Shown here piece after piece: positions 34,361 to 42,429 of a stretch of 64,000 bases of DNA. Each line of letters begins with the position of its first letter. Position 1 is the stretch's first letter. Source of the DNA: Paractinoplanes aksuensis (GTDB taxonomy: Bacteria; Actinomycetota; Actinomycetes; Mycobacteriales; Micromonosporaceae); NCBI RefSeq assembly GCF_024137025.1, contig NZ_JAMYJR010000042.1, positions 1-64,000 of the forward strand, written 5' to 3'. A program made the translations under genes and the position numbers. The notes beneath the pieces are model-generated. The model made no database searches. It worked only from the letters and a program-made list of their open reading frames with translations, and was not told the DNA's origin.

Positions 34361-35182
34361 TCAGCGGAACTCCGCGACCGGCACGGAGGCCGTGTTGATC
34401 AGGTCGAAGACTCGCCGGTACTCGTCCACCTCGACCTGCTCCTCGAGGTAGAGCGCGCCGACGTGGGATTCTAGGTAGACCACGTCCGGATCGTCCGGGT
34501 CGTCGAACTCGAGGATCCGGAAGGCGCCCGCCATCGCCGCGTGCGCGCCGACCGAGAACGGCAGCACGCGGATGTCGACGGCGTCCTCCTCGGACAGCCG
34601 GCGCAGATGCTCGATCTGGCCCTTCATCACCTGCTCGCCGCCGACCGGGCGGGCCAGTGCGCCCTCGCCGAGCACCGTCACGAGGCGGACCGGCGGGTTA
34701 CGCGAGAAGAGCGTCTTCTGCCGCTGCAGGCGGAGCTTGATGTGGCGCTCGGCGATCTCGATGTCGGCCGGTTGCTCGGCGCCGAAGATGGCTCGCGCGT
34801 ACTCCGGGGTCTGCAGTTCGCCCGGGACGACCTCGCCGTCGTAGCCGAACATCCGGGACGCGGACGCCTCCAGCCCGACGTACAGCTTGAACCACTCGGG
34901 GATCACCGGGCTGGCGTCCCACCACTCCTGCTGCGAGGTGCCGAGCGCGAGGTCGGCCAGCGCGTCGGTGATGCTCTGGTCGGCGCCATAGAGCCAGCAG
35001 AGCGCGCGTACGTTGGCCCCCGTGACCGGAACTTTGCCGGTCTCGATGCGATGCAGCGTCGGTTCCGAGATGCCCAGCCGCGCTTCCACCACGTCCCGCC
35101 GGCTCATGCCGGACGCCGTGCGCAGCCGCGTCAACCGCCGCCCCAATGCCCGCCGCACGACGCGTTGGCCTGTGACCGGCAC
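34361..35182 (-). CDS. XRE-family regulator with DUF5753 domain
   Basis: A 273-residue protein. Residues about 10-65 are an XRE helix-turn-helix (LGRRLTRLRTASGMSRRDVVEARLGISEPTLHRIETG). Residues about 90-270 are the DUF5753 domain (YDGEVVPGELQTPEYARAIF, LVTVLGEGALARPVGG, FRILEFDDPDDPDVVYLES). It is the usual partner of DUF397 proteins. The start is GTG. A TTGACA hexamer on the minus strand near 35250 may be its minus-35. The 261 bases upstream to the FBP gene hold no other gene. Confidence 0.88.
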   Translation of the reverse strand: MPVTGQRVVRRALGRRLTRLRTASGMSRRDVVEARLGISEPTLHRIETGKVPVTGANVRALCWLYGADQSITDALADLALGTSQQEWWDASPVIPEWFKLYVGLEASASRMFGYDGEVVPGELQTPEYARAIFGAEQPADIEIAERHIKLRLQRQKTLFSRNPPVRLVTVLGEGALARPVGGEQVMKGQIEHLRRLSEEDAVDIRVLPFSVGAHAAMAGAFRILEFDDPDDPDVVYLESHVGALYLEEQVEVDEYRRVFDLINTASVPVAEFR

Positions 35183-35406
35183 GCCTTACCTCCGATTGGC
35201 CAACCCCTGTGGACGGTGATCCAGACCACCGTACCTTCGATGCCGCCTTGTCAACAGGCAAGTCGTCGCTGCTCACCGGTCGAAGTGCCCGTTCGGCCCG
35301 GACCGGCGGCCGCACCCCGCCCGCGTGCGGCGGCCGTCGACTTCTGGATGACCTACGAGGGGCCGATTACCTGACCTTCCCGCCCATGCCTATGAGTTTT
35401 ATCCTG

Positions 35407-35427
35407 TTGCCTAAAACATTTAGGCAA
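35407..35427. promoter_or_regulatory. Perfect palindrome overlapping the promoter of the FBP-domain gene
   Basis: Nine-base arms TTGCCTAAA and TTTAGGCAA separated by ACA. The left arm contains TTGCCT, which with TAGCCT 18 bases downstream (35431-35436) forms a likely promoter. The ATG follows seven bases after that minus-10, giving a leaderless message. A repressor bound here would cover minus-35 and spacer. The factor is unknown. Confidence 0.6.
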
Positions 35428-35443
35428 ACGTAGCCTGGGTGAC

Positions 35444-35926
35444 ATGAAGCCACTGACCGAGCAAGAGATCCGGGCCGCGTTCGTCAATACCAGCAAAGGC
35501 GAGGCCAAGCGCCTGTACGTGCCTCGTGACCTGCACAAAGAGCCTTGGGAAGAACTCGACTATCTGGGCTGGCGAGATCCTCGCGCGCCCAACCGGGCCG
35601 CTCTCGTCTTCGGGGACCACGCCTTGATCCTGCGGGTGCCGAGCCCCGGCGCCGAGCGGATGCGGCGCAGCATGTGCTCGATCTGCTCGACCAGCCCACA
35701 GGGCGGCGTCTCGCTGATGGTCGCCCCGCGGGCCGGTAAGGCCGGCAAGCGCGGCGACTCGATCGGCAGCTATATCTGCAACGACTTCGGCTGCTCGCTC
35801 TACATCCGCGGCCTGCTCGACCCCGGCCCCGGCGGCCGCCTTCCCGAGACCATCCCCGTCGAGGACAAGATCGAACGCCTGGTCGCCAACCTCATCGGCT
35901 TCGTCAGCCGGGTCACCGCGCCGTGA
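35444..35926 (+). CDS. FBP-domain (EF-G-binding, FusB-type zinc finger) protein
   Basis: A 160-residue protein of the FBP family. It has a helical N-terminal part (LTEQEIRAAFVNTSKGEAKRL) and a C-terminal four-cysteine zinc site, CSIC about 30 residues before CNDFGC. FusB/FusC relatives bind elongation factor G and release it from fusidic-acid-stalled ribosomes; actinobacterial relatives are uncharacterised. A translation-rescue role is inferred from the family only. The promoter overlaps a perfect palindrome, so expression is probably switched by a repressor rather than constitutive. Confidence 0.82.
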   Translation: MKPLTEQEIRAAFVNTSKGEAKRLYVPRDLHKEPWEELDYLGWRDPRAPNRAALVFGDHALILRVPSPGAERMRRSMCSICSTSPQGGVSLMVAPRAGKAGKRGDSIGSYICNDFGCSLYIRGLLDPGPGGRLPETIPVEDKIERLVANLIGFVSRVTAP

Positions 35927-36046
35927 CGCGGACGCCAACGAACTCGCTGGGCCCGGGCCGATGTGTAGGGCGTGTGTAGCCGTCCACATCAGACTCCGCT
36001 GACACGAGCCGGGCGTGGTGTGCCACGCGGCGAGACAGGGAGTTCA

Positions 36047-39000
36047 ATGAGTCACTATCGAAGTTGGCGTCGATCTTCGATCGCCTTCGGGACGAGCCTC
36101 GCAATCCTGGCCACCACCTTGGCCGGCGTCACTCCGGCCCAGGCGGTGACCGCGGAAGCGCCGCCGGTGGGGGTGGGGTCCGCGTTGACCGCTGAGCAAG
36201 CTCCTCGGGCCGACGTCCCGGGTGCGGTCCGCACGACACCGGGCATCGGTGGCGCGCCCAGCGGCCGATCGTGGAGGCCGGCCGTCACAGCCGCCGGGTC
36301 GGCCGCCGGCGTGACGGCCCGCTCCGGGGTGCGGCCGGTGTCCGGCGCCGGCAAGCCGGGCATCGGTATGCAGGAGTGGTACCCGGTCGAGTTGCGGCAA
36401 CTCGCCGACCGCCTGCAACTGCTGGTCAACGTGGCCAACGGCAATGTCATGGTCCGGTACTTCGACCTGCGGATCAGCGGGATCGGGTTCGGCACCGACG
36501 TGTCGCACGTCTACAACAACCTGTCGGAGGGCTCGGGCTCGTTCGGCCGCGGATGGACCATGTCCACCGGTAAGGACGTCGGACTGGAGATCTCGAGCGA
36601 CAAGATCGTTCTGCACGGTCCGACCGCGTTCACCAGCACGTTCACCAAGAACTCCAATGGCACGTACAAGGCCGGCAGCGGCATCAACGCCGAGCTGACC
36701 AAGAAGTCCGACGGGCAGTACGAGCTGGAGTGGGACGACTCCGAGGAAATCTGGACCTTCCACTCCAACGGCTCGCTGCGCGAGATGCGCAACAACAACG
36801 ACATCAAGATCAAGCTGAACTACGACGCCGCGAACGCCGACCGGCTCGCGGCGATCTACGACCCGAACGGCCGGGTCACCACGATGAGCGAGTACGACGC
36901 GGCGAACCGGATCGTGCGGATGACCGACTGGACCGGCGGCGTGCACGGCCCGTTCACGTACGACGGGTCCGGCAACCTGACGAACTTCCCCGACCGGCTC
37001 GGCCACCAGATCCGCTTCGGCTACGACAGCAGTGGCAACCTCACCTCGATCGTCGACCCCCGCGGCAGCACCTACACGCTGGAGTACGACTCGTCGCGCC
37101 GGGTGAAGAAGATCAGCGAGCCCACCGGCGGCGAGCCCGCGGTGACCGAGTTCGCCTACCCGGCGTCCCGGAGGACCACGGAGAAGGACCCGCGCGGCAA
37201 CACCTCGACCTACGAGTTCGACAGCGAGGGCCGCCAGACCAAGGCGACCGACCCGAACGGCAACGAACAGGACAAGGAGTGGACCGCCAACAGTGATGTC
37301 GCGTCCACCACCAACGGCCTGGGCAAGAGCATCACGTACGGCTTCGACGGTGCGAACAACCCGACCAGCGCCAGGCTGCCCACCGGCGCCCGCTCGGTGA
37401 CCGGCTACACCGACGCCACCCACCCGTCCTTCCCGACGTCGATGACCGACCCGCAGGGCAACGAGGTCGAGCACACCTACGGCCCGACCGGCGACCTGTT
37501 GTCGGTCGAGTCGCAGGAGGGCGAGCGGGAGAAGTACGACTTCGACCACAACTCGCGCGGCCAGGTGACCAGGACGGAGGACCCGGAGGGGTTCATCACC
37601 ACCTACCAGTACGACGGCGCGGGCCGGCTGACCACCGAGTTCCCGCCGGGCGCGCTGCAGGAACGCGGGTTCACCTACGACGACCGGGACCGGCTCGTCG
37701 AGACCCGCGACGGCAACGACCAGAAGATCCACTACCGGTACGACGCGCTCGACCGGCTCGTCGAGATCCAGCGGGTGGACGGCACCACGTTCACCCCGAT
37801 CCAGTACAACAACTACGACGCCAACGGCAACCTGAAGAGCCGCTACCACGCCGACACCGGGGTGGAGTTCGTCTACAACCCGCGCAACCAGGTGACCGAG
37901 GCCCGCAACACCCGGGGCGGGTTTCGCTACAACGTCTATTACCGCTACGACCTGAACAACAACCTGACCGACATCGAGGACGACGGCGGCCGGGTCAAAT
38001 ACGAGTACGACAAGGCGAACCGGCTCACCTACCAGTCCGGCCCCAAGTCCGGCATGTGGGCGCAGTTCGAGTACGACGACGCGGACAACCGCACGCTCAC
38101 CCGCTTCGCCGGCGACTTCCGGGTCAAGGCCACCTATGACGACTCCGACCGGCAGACCTCCCTGGTCGCCACCCGGCCCGACGGCACGAAGCCGATCGAG
38201 CGGTCCTACAAGTGGGACGACGCCGACGGCGACACCTCGCTGATGCAGTCGGAGAAGCGTGAGGGCGGAGTCACGATCGCCTACGAGTACGACGAGAGCA
38301 ACCGGCTGACCAAGGCCGGCAGCCATGTGTACGACATGGACAAGGCGGCGAACCTGGAGAAGGCCGAGGGCCGGACCTTCACCATCAACTCGGCCGGGCA
38401 GGTCGCCACGTCGGACGGGGTCACCTACACCCACGACGGCAACGGCAACCTGACCACCGGCAGCAACGGCGAACTGGCCGCCACCTACAGCCCGACCAAC
38501 CAGCTCCTGACGCTGGCCACGAAAAACGCACAGACCATCGGAATTACGTACGACACCACCGACCAGACACAGCGAGCGGTCATCCGCACCGGAACCCGCG
38601 AGCAGGTGCTCACCAACACGGCGATCGGCGTCACCGGAGTGGCCACGAACGGCGCCCGGTCCTCGTTCGTCCGCGACTCGGCGGGCACGCTGGTCGGCCA
38701 GGTCACCGAGGCCGGCGAGGTGCTGTTCGCGGTCACCGACTACCAGGGCTCGGTGCTGATGCTGGTCGACGGTCAGCACGCCGAGGCGGCGAAATACACC
38801 TACAAGCCGTACGGCACCACGGAGAAGACCGGTCGGGCGGCGGCCGGCAACCCGTTCCGCTGGAACGGCCACTGGCAACTCGACGACGCGCACGGCACCT
38901 ACCTGGTCGGCCACCGCCAGATGGACCCGAAGCTGGCCCGCTGGACCCAGACCGACCCGTCCAACCAGGAGCTGAACCGCTACACCTACGGCAAGGCCAA

Positions 39001-39187
39001 CCCGCTCACCAACACCGACCCGACCGGGCTGGCCGCTGAGGCAGTCGGTTGTGGCTTTTCCTATGTGGGAGGTCTGTTGGCTACCGGCCACCTGATTTTC
39101 GCCGTCGCCGCTCCGCCGGCGGCATTCGCTTTGGCCGCTTTCGAACTCATCATTGCCACGGGGGGTGTGGTGACATCCTGCTATTAA
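36047..39187 (+). CDS. Secreted RHS/YD-repeat protein with short hydrophobic C-terminal tail
   Basis: A 1046-residue protein with a signal peptide (SSIAFGTSLAILATTLAGVTPAQA) after the ATG that follows AGGGAG. Residues about 130-240 resemble the DUF6531 RHS N-terminal plug domain (GNVMVRYFDLRISGIGFGTDVSHVYNNL). Many YD repeats follow (YDGAGRL, YDALDRLVEI), ending with the RHS core signature LARWTQTDPSNQELNRYTYGKANPLTNTDPTGL near residue 994. Only about 50 residues remain, and they are hydrophobic (YVGGLLATGHLIFAVAAPPAAFALAAFELIIATGGVV) with Cys near both ends. That suggests a membrane-active effector peptide or a truncated toxin. No immunity gene lies downstream; a hairpin terminator does. Confidence 0.82.
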   Translation: MSHYRSWRRSSIAFGTSLAILATTLAGVTPAQAVTAEAPPVGVGSALTAEQAPRADVPGAVRTTPGIGGAPSGRSWRPAVTAAGSAAGVTARSGVRPVSGAGKPGIGMQEWYPVELRQLADRLQLLVNVANGNVMVRYFDLRISGIGFGTDVSHVYNNLSEGSGSFGRGWTMSTGKDVGLEISSDKIVLHGPTAFTSTFTKNSNGTYKAGSGINAELTKKSDGQYELEWDDSEEIWTFHSNGSLREMRNNNDIKIKLNYDAANADRLAAIYDPNGRVTTMSEYDAANRIVRMTDWTGGVHGPFTYDGSGNLTNFPDRLGHQIRFGYDSSGNLTSIVDPRGSTYTLEYDSSRRVKKISEPTGGEPAVTEFAYPASRRTTEKDPRGNTSTYEFDSEGRQTKATDPNGNEQDKEWTANSDVASTTNGLGKSITYGFDGANNPTSARLPTGARSVTGYTDATHPSFPTSMTDPQGNEVEHTYGPTGDLLSVESQEGEREKYDFDHNSRGQVTRTEDPEGFITTYQYDGAGRLTTEFPPGALQERGFTYDDRDRLVETRDGNDQKIHYRYDALDRLVEIQRVDGTTFTPIQYNNYDANGNLKSRYHADTGVEFVYNPRNQVTEARNTRGGFRYNVYYRYDLNNNLTDIEDDGGRVKYEYDKANRLTYQSGPKSGMWAQFEYDDADNRTLTRFAGDFRVKATYDDSDRQTSLVATRPDGTKPIERSYKWDDADGDTSLMQSEKREGGVTIAYEYDESNRLTKAGSHVYDMDKAANLEKAEGRTFTINSAGQVATSDGVTYTHDGNGNLTTGSNGELAATYSPTNQLLTLATKNAQTIGITYDTTDQTQRAVIRTGTREQVLTNTAIGVTGVATNGARSSFVRDSAGTLVGQVTEAGEVLFAVTDYQGSVLMLVDGQHAEAAKYTYKPYGTTEKTGRAAAGNPFRWNGHWQLDDAHGTYLVGHRQMDPKLARWTQTDPSNQELNRYTYGKANPLTNTDPTGLAAEAVGCGFSYVGGLLATGHLIFAVAAPPAAFALAAFELIIATGGVVTSCY

Positions 39188-39223
39188 AGTGACTTGCGCC
39201 CTGGCTACCTGAGCCTCACCGAC

Positions 39224-39261
39224 GTATCCCCCGCGCGGGTGTCATCACTCGCGGGGGATAC
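39224..39261. terminator. Hairpin terminator after the second RHS gene
   Basis: A perfect 12-base stem (GTATCCCCCGCG and its complement) with a 14-base loop, 37 bases after the stop. There is no T-run, as is usual in high-GC actinobacteria. Confidence 0.7.
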
Positions 39262-39365
39262 GGCACGTCGGATCTGAACGACGGCCGACGGTCGTCTCCG
39301 CAGGATGCTCAAGCCCTCAACCTCGCGCTCACAGACGCTAGGATGCGAAGAGGCCATCGATTTCT

Positions 39366-42206
39366 GTGGATGTGAGCAAGGTGCATCGCGGCGTTGAAGG
39401 GCCCGCTGCGGCCACCTTTGGGCTACTGGGTCCGCTGGAGATTCGTGGGGATGACGGCACACCCACGTCACCACCCCGCCGGAAACAGCGGGTACTGCTC
39501 GCGCTTCTCTTGCTGCGCGCAGGTCAGGTCGTGACAACGGACGAGATCATCGACGCGCTCTGGGGTGAATCCCCGCCCGTGTCCGCACAAGCCAACCTGT
39601 ACACGTACGTGTCCGGCCTGCGGCAACTGCTGGGCCGGGCGGCGGCCACCGGTGAACCCCGCCCACGGACGATGCCCGGCGGGTATCAGCTCGACCTGCG
39701 GCCCGGCGAGCGCGACGCCGACGTGTTCGAGAGCCTGGCCGGGGAGGGGCGCCGGGCCCTCGCCGACAGCCGGCCTGCGACCGCAGCGGAATGCCTGGAG
39801 CGGGCTCTGGGCCTGTGGCGCGGCGCGGTGCTCCAGGACATGGACCGCGCCGACTGGCTTCTGCCGTTCGCCGTACGGCTCGAGGAAGCCAAGCTCGCAG
39901 CCGTGGAGGACCGGATGACGGCGCGCCTCGAGCTCGGTCATCATGCGGATCTGACCAGCGAGCTGACCGAGTTGATCACCCGTCATCCGCTCCGCGAGCG
40001 GCTGTGGGGCCAGCTCATGACGGCGCAGCACCGGTCCGGCGCCCAGCAGCAGGCGATCGAGACGTACGGCCGGCTGCGCCGGCTGCTGAAGGCCGAACTC
40101 GGCGTGCGACCCGGCCCCCAGGTCCGCCAGATCTACGAAGCGATGGTCGACAGCGATGCCGCGTCGGACACACCCTCGAGCATCGACATCAAGCCGCCCG
40201 GCGTGCGACCGGCTCAGCTTCCCGCCGTGCCGGCGCCGTTCGTCGGCCGCGCCGAGCACCTGCGCCGGCTCGACACGCTGATCGAGCGGGCGCCCGAGGC
40301 CGACCCGGTCCAGGTGGTCACCTGCGTGATCTCGGGTCCGGCCGGGGTCGGCAAGAGCACCTTGGCGGCGTACTGGGCCCATCGGGTCGCCGACCGGTTC
40401 CCGGACGGTCAGCTCTACGTCAACCTGCGTGGGTTCGACCCGGCGGCCCAGGCCAAGACGCCGACCGAGGCCGTACGAGGATTTCTCGAGGCCCTGGATC
40501 TGTTGCCCGAGCACATTCCGGCCACCCTCGACGCCCAGGCCGCGCTGTATAGGAGCCGGCTGGCCGGTCGGCGGATCCTGGTCGTGCTGGACAACGCGCG
40601 CGACGCCGAACAGGTGCGGCCGCTGCTTCCCGGCAGCTCGACCGCGGCCGTGGTGATCACCAGCCGCAACCGGCTGACCCCGTTGCTGGCGGTCGGCGGC
40701 GCCCACCCGCTGACCCTCGACCTGTTCACCCGGGACGAGGCCCGGGCCCTGCTGACCCGTCGGCTGGGCGCGGACCGGACCGGGGCCGATCCCCACGCCA
40801 CCGAGAAGATCATCACCGCCTGCGCGCGGTTGCCGCTCGCCCTGGGCATCGCCGCCGCCCGGGCCGACCACAGCGGTTCCTCGCTCGACGGCATCGCGGC
40901 CGAGCTGGGCGACGCCACCAGCCGCCTGGACGCGCTGAACGGTGGTGATGCCCTCAGCGAGGTCCGCGCGGTGTTCTCGTGGTCCTACATGGCGCTGACC
41001 CCACCCGCCGCGCGGCTGTTCCGGCTCCTGGGGCGGCACGCCGGCCCGGACATCTCCACCGCTGCGGCGGCCAGTCTGGCCGGCCGGCCCCTCGTACAGG
41101 TAAGGCAGTTGCTGGACGAACTCGTCCGTATCAACCTGGTCGTCCAGCACGTGCCGGGCCGGTACACGAGCCACGATCTGTTGCGGGCGTACGCCGCCGA
41201 CCTCACGGACGGCACGAGCGGTGATCCCACCGGTGTGACCAGGCTGATGGATCACTACACCTGCACCGCGCACACTGCCGCCCGGCTCCTGCGTCCGCAC
41301 CAGGATCCCATCCCGCTGCCGCTCGGCCCGGCCGCGGCGGGCACGATCGCGGAACGACCCGCGGATCTCAAAGCGGCGATGGCCTGGCTGACGGCCGAGC
41401 ACGCCGTGCTGCTCGCCGCGGGCCGCCGGGCCGGCGCCACCGGTTTCGACCGCCACGCCTGGCAACTGGCCTGGTGTCTGGACACCTTCCTGACCCGGCA
41501 GGGGCATTGGGACGACCTCATCGACTCGTGGCGGGCCGCCCGCGACGCGGCCGCGCGGCTCGGCGATCTGGTGGCGCAAGCTCACGCGTACCGCAATCTC
41601 GCCCACGCCCAGGCGTTGCTCGGCCGCTACCCCGAAGCCCACGCCGATTACGACCGGGCCCTCGAGCTGTACGCCGAGGGCGGGAGCCCGGCCGGGCAGG
41701 CCCGCACCCACCTTCAGCTCGGCGTGGTGTGGGAACGGCAGGGACGTCACGACCTGGCGGTCCGGCACGACCAGCAGGCGTTGACGCTCTATCGGGCCGC
41801 CGGCCACTTGCGCGGCGAGGCCGACGCGCTCAACGCCGTCGGCTGGGACTTCGCGCAACTGGGCGACTACCTTCAGGCCCTCGTGCACTGCGAACAGGCC
41901 CTCGACGTGCACCTGCGGACGGGGAACCGGCACGGCGCCGCCCACACCTGGGACAGCGTGGGCTATGCCTACCACCACCTGGGTGAGCACGTGCGGGCCG
42001 TGGAGTGCTACCAGCATGCCGTCGACCTGTTCCGCGAGCTTCGCGACCGCTACAACGAAGCCGACGCCACCACCCACCTCGGCGACGCCTACGAGGCCGC
42101 CGGTGACCCGGTCGGTGCGAGGACCGCGTGGACGCTCGCCCGGAACATCCTCGAGGACCTCGAACACCCGGACGCCGAGCGCCTGCACGCCCGGCTCATG
42201 ACGTAG
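39366..42206 (+). CDS. SARP-family regulator with NB-ARC ATPase and TPR domains
   Basis: A 946-residue AfsR-like regulator with a GTG start. Residues about 17-110 are the OmpR-type winged helix (FGLLGPLEIRGDDG ... VVTTDEIIDALWG). Residues 115-265 are the bacterial transcriptional activation domain (ADVFESLAGEGRRALA ... QAIETYGRLRRLLKAELGVRPG). About 290-600 is an NB-ARC ATPase with Walker A GPAGVGKST near 322 and Walker B ILVVLDNA. The C-terminal 250 residues are TPR repeats (AHADYDRALELY, ALVHCEQALDVH, AVECYQHAVDLF). SARPs usually activate secondary-metabolite clusters, but none is visible in this window, so its targets are elsewhere or are the RHS genes. TAGGAT at 39339 is a possible minus-10. 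Confidence 0.92.
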   Translation: MDVSKVHRGVEGPAAATFGLLGPLEIRGDDGTPTSPPRRKQRVLLALLLLRAGQVVTTDEIIDALWGESPPVSAQANLYTYVSGLRQLLGRAAATGEPRPRTMPGGYQLDLRPGERDADVFESLAGEGRRALADSRPATAAECLERALGLWRGAVLQDMDRADWLLPFAVRLEEAKLAAVEDRMTARLELGHHADLTSELTELITRHPLRERLWGQLMTAQHRSGAQQQAIETYGRLRRLLKAELGVRPGPQVRQIYEAMVDSDAASDTPSSIDIKPPGVRPAQLPAVPAPFVGRAEHLRRLDTLIERAPEADPVQVVTCVISGPAGVGKSTLAAYWAHRVADRFPDGQLYVNLRGFDPAAQAKTPTEAVRGFLEALDLLPEHIPATLDAQAALYRSRLAGRRILVVLDNARDAEQVRPLLPGSSTAAVVITSRNRLTPLLAVGGAHPLTLDLFTRDEARALLTRRLGADRTGADPHATEKIITACARLPLALGIAAARADHSGSSLDGIAAELGDATSRLDALNGGDALSEVRAVFSWSYMALTPPAARLFRLLGRHAGPDISTAAAASLAGRPLVQVRQLLDELVRINLVVQHVPGRYTSHDLLRAYAADLTDGTSGDPTGVTRLMDHYTCTAHTAARLLRPHQDPIPLPLGPAAAGTIAERPADLKAAMAWLTAEHAVLLAAGRRAGATGFDRHAWQLAWCLDTFLTRQGHWDDLIDSWRAARDAAARLGDLVAQAHAYRNLAHAQALLGRYPEAHADYDRALELYAEGGSPAGQARTHLQLGVVWERQGRHDLAVRHDQQALTLYRAAGHLRGEADALNAVGWDFAQLGDYLQALVHCEQALDVHLRTGNRHGAAHTWDSVGYAYHHLGEHVRAVECYQHAVDLFRELRDRYNEADATTHLGDAYEAAGDPVGARTAWTLARNILEDLEHPDAERLHARLMT

Positions 42207-42217
42207 CCGGCCGGCGC

Positions 42218-42377
42218 ATGTGGATCAACTGCTCTTCGGCCAACGGCTACTTCGACTACGTTACGAGCCAGAGCAATGGATTCAAAATCTGGAGCAACCT
42301 GAACGACGGGTGGGACGACAGTATCGGTAGCGTCCAGATCTTCTTGCAGCCGCTCGGACATCTGCCACCCCTCGCCA
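42218..42377 (+). pseudogene. Possible fragment of a secreted-protein domain
   Basis: Between the SARP stop and the terminator, one frame reads protein-like sequence (INCSSANGYFDYV, GFKIWSNLNDGWDD, SIGSVQIF) with more A/T at third positions than its surroundings. It resembles a piece of a small secreted beta domain. No ribosome site precedes the ATG, and the frame runs through the terminator hairpin. I regard it as a decayed remnant, with low certainty. Confidence 0.3.
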
Positions 42378-42412
42378 CGAAGGGCAGTGCTCCCCGGGAG
42401 CACTGCCCTTCG
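42378..42412. terminator. Strong bidirectional hairpin terminator
   Basis: A perfect inverted repeat with 17-base arms (CGAAGGGCAGTGCTCCC and its complement) around one base. It separates the convergent SARP gene and the ThuA-oxidase gene and can serve both. Confidence 0.85.
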
Positions 42413-42429
42413 GCCGTAGTGAGGTCAGG

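Noticed and set aside
35419..35437. Iron box (IdeR/DtxR) upstream of the FBP-domain gene
   Set aside because: Only the outer TTAGG and CCT bases fit the 19-base consensus; the perfect TTGCCTAAA palindrome explains the symmetry better.
36044..39091. Minus-strand open frame of 1015 codons opposite the second RHS gene
   Set aside because: Low-complexity Val/Arg/Gly sequence mirroring the YD repeats; no start signal or domain.
39468..42188. Minus-strand open frame of 906 codons opposite the SARP gene
   Set aside because: Shadow composition and no motif, whereas the plus strand has winged-helix, NB-ARC and TPR motifs.
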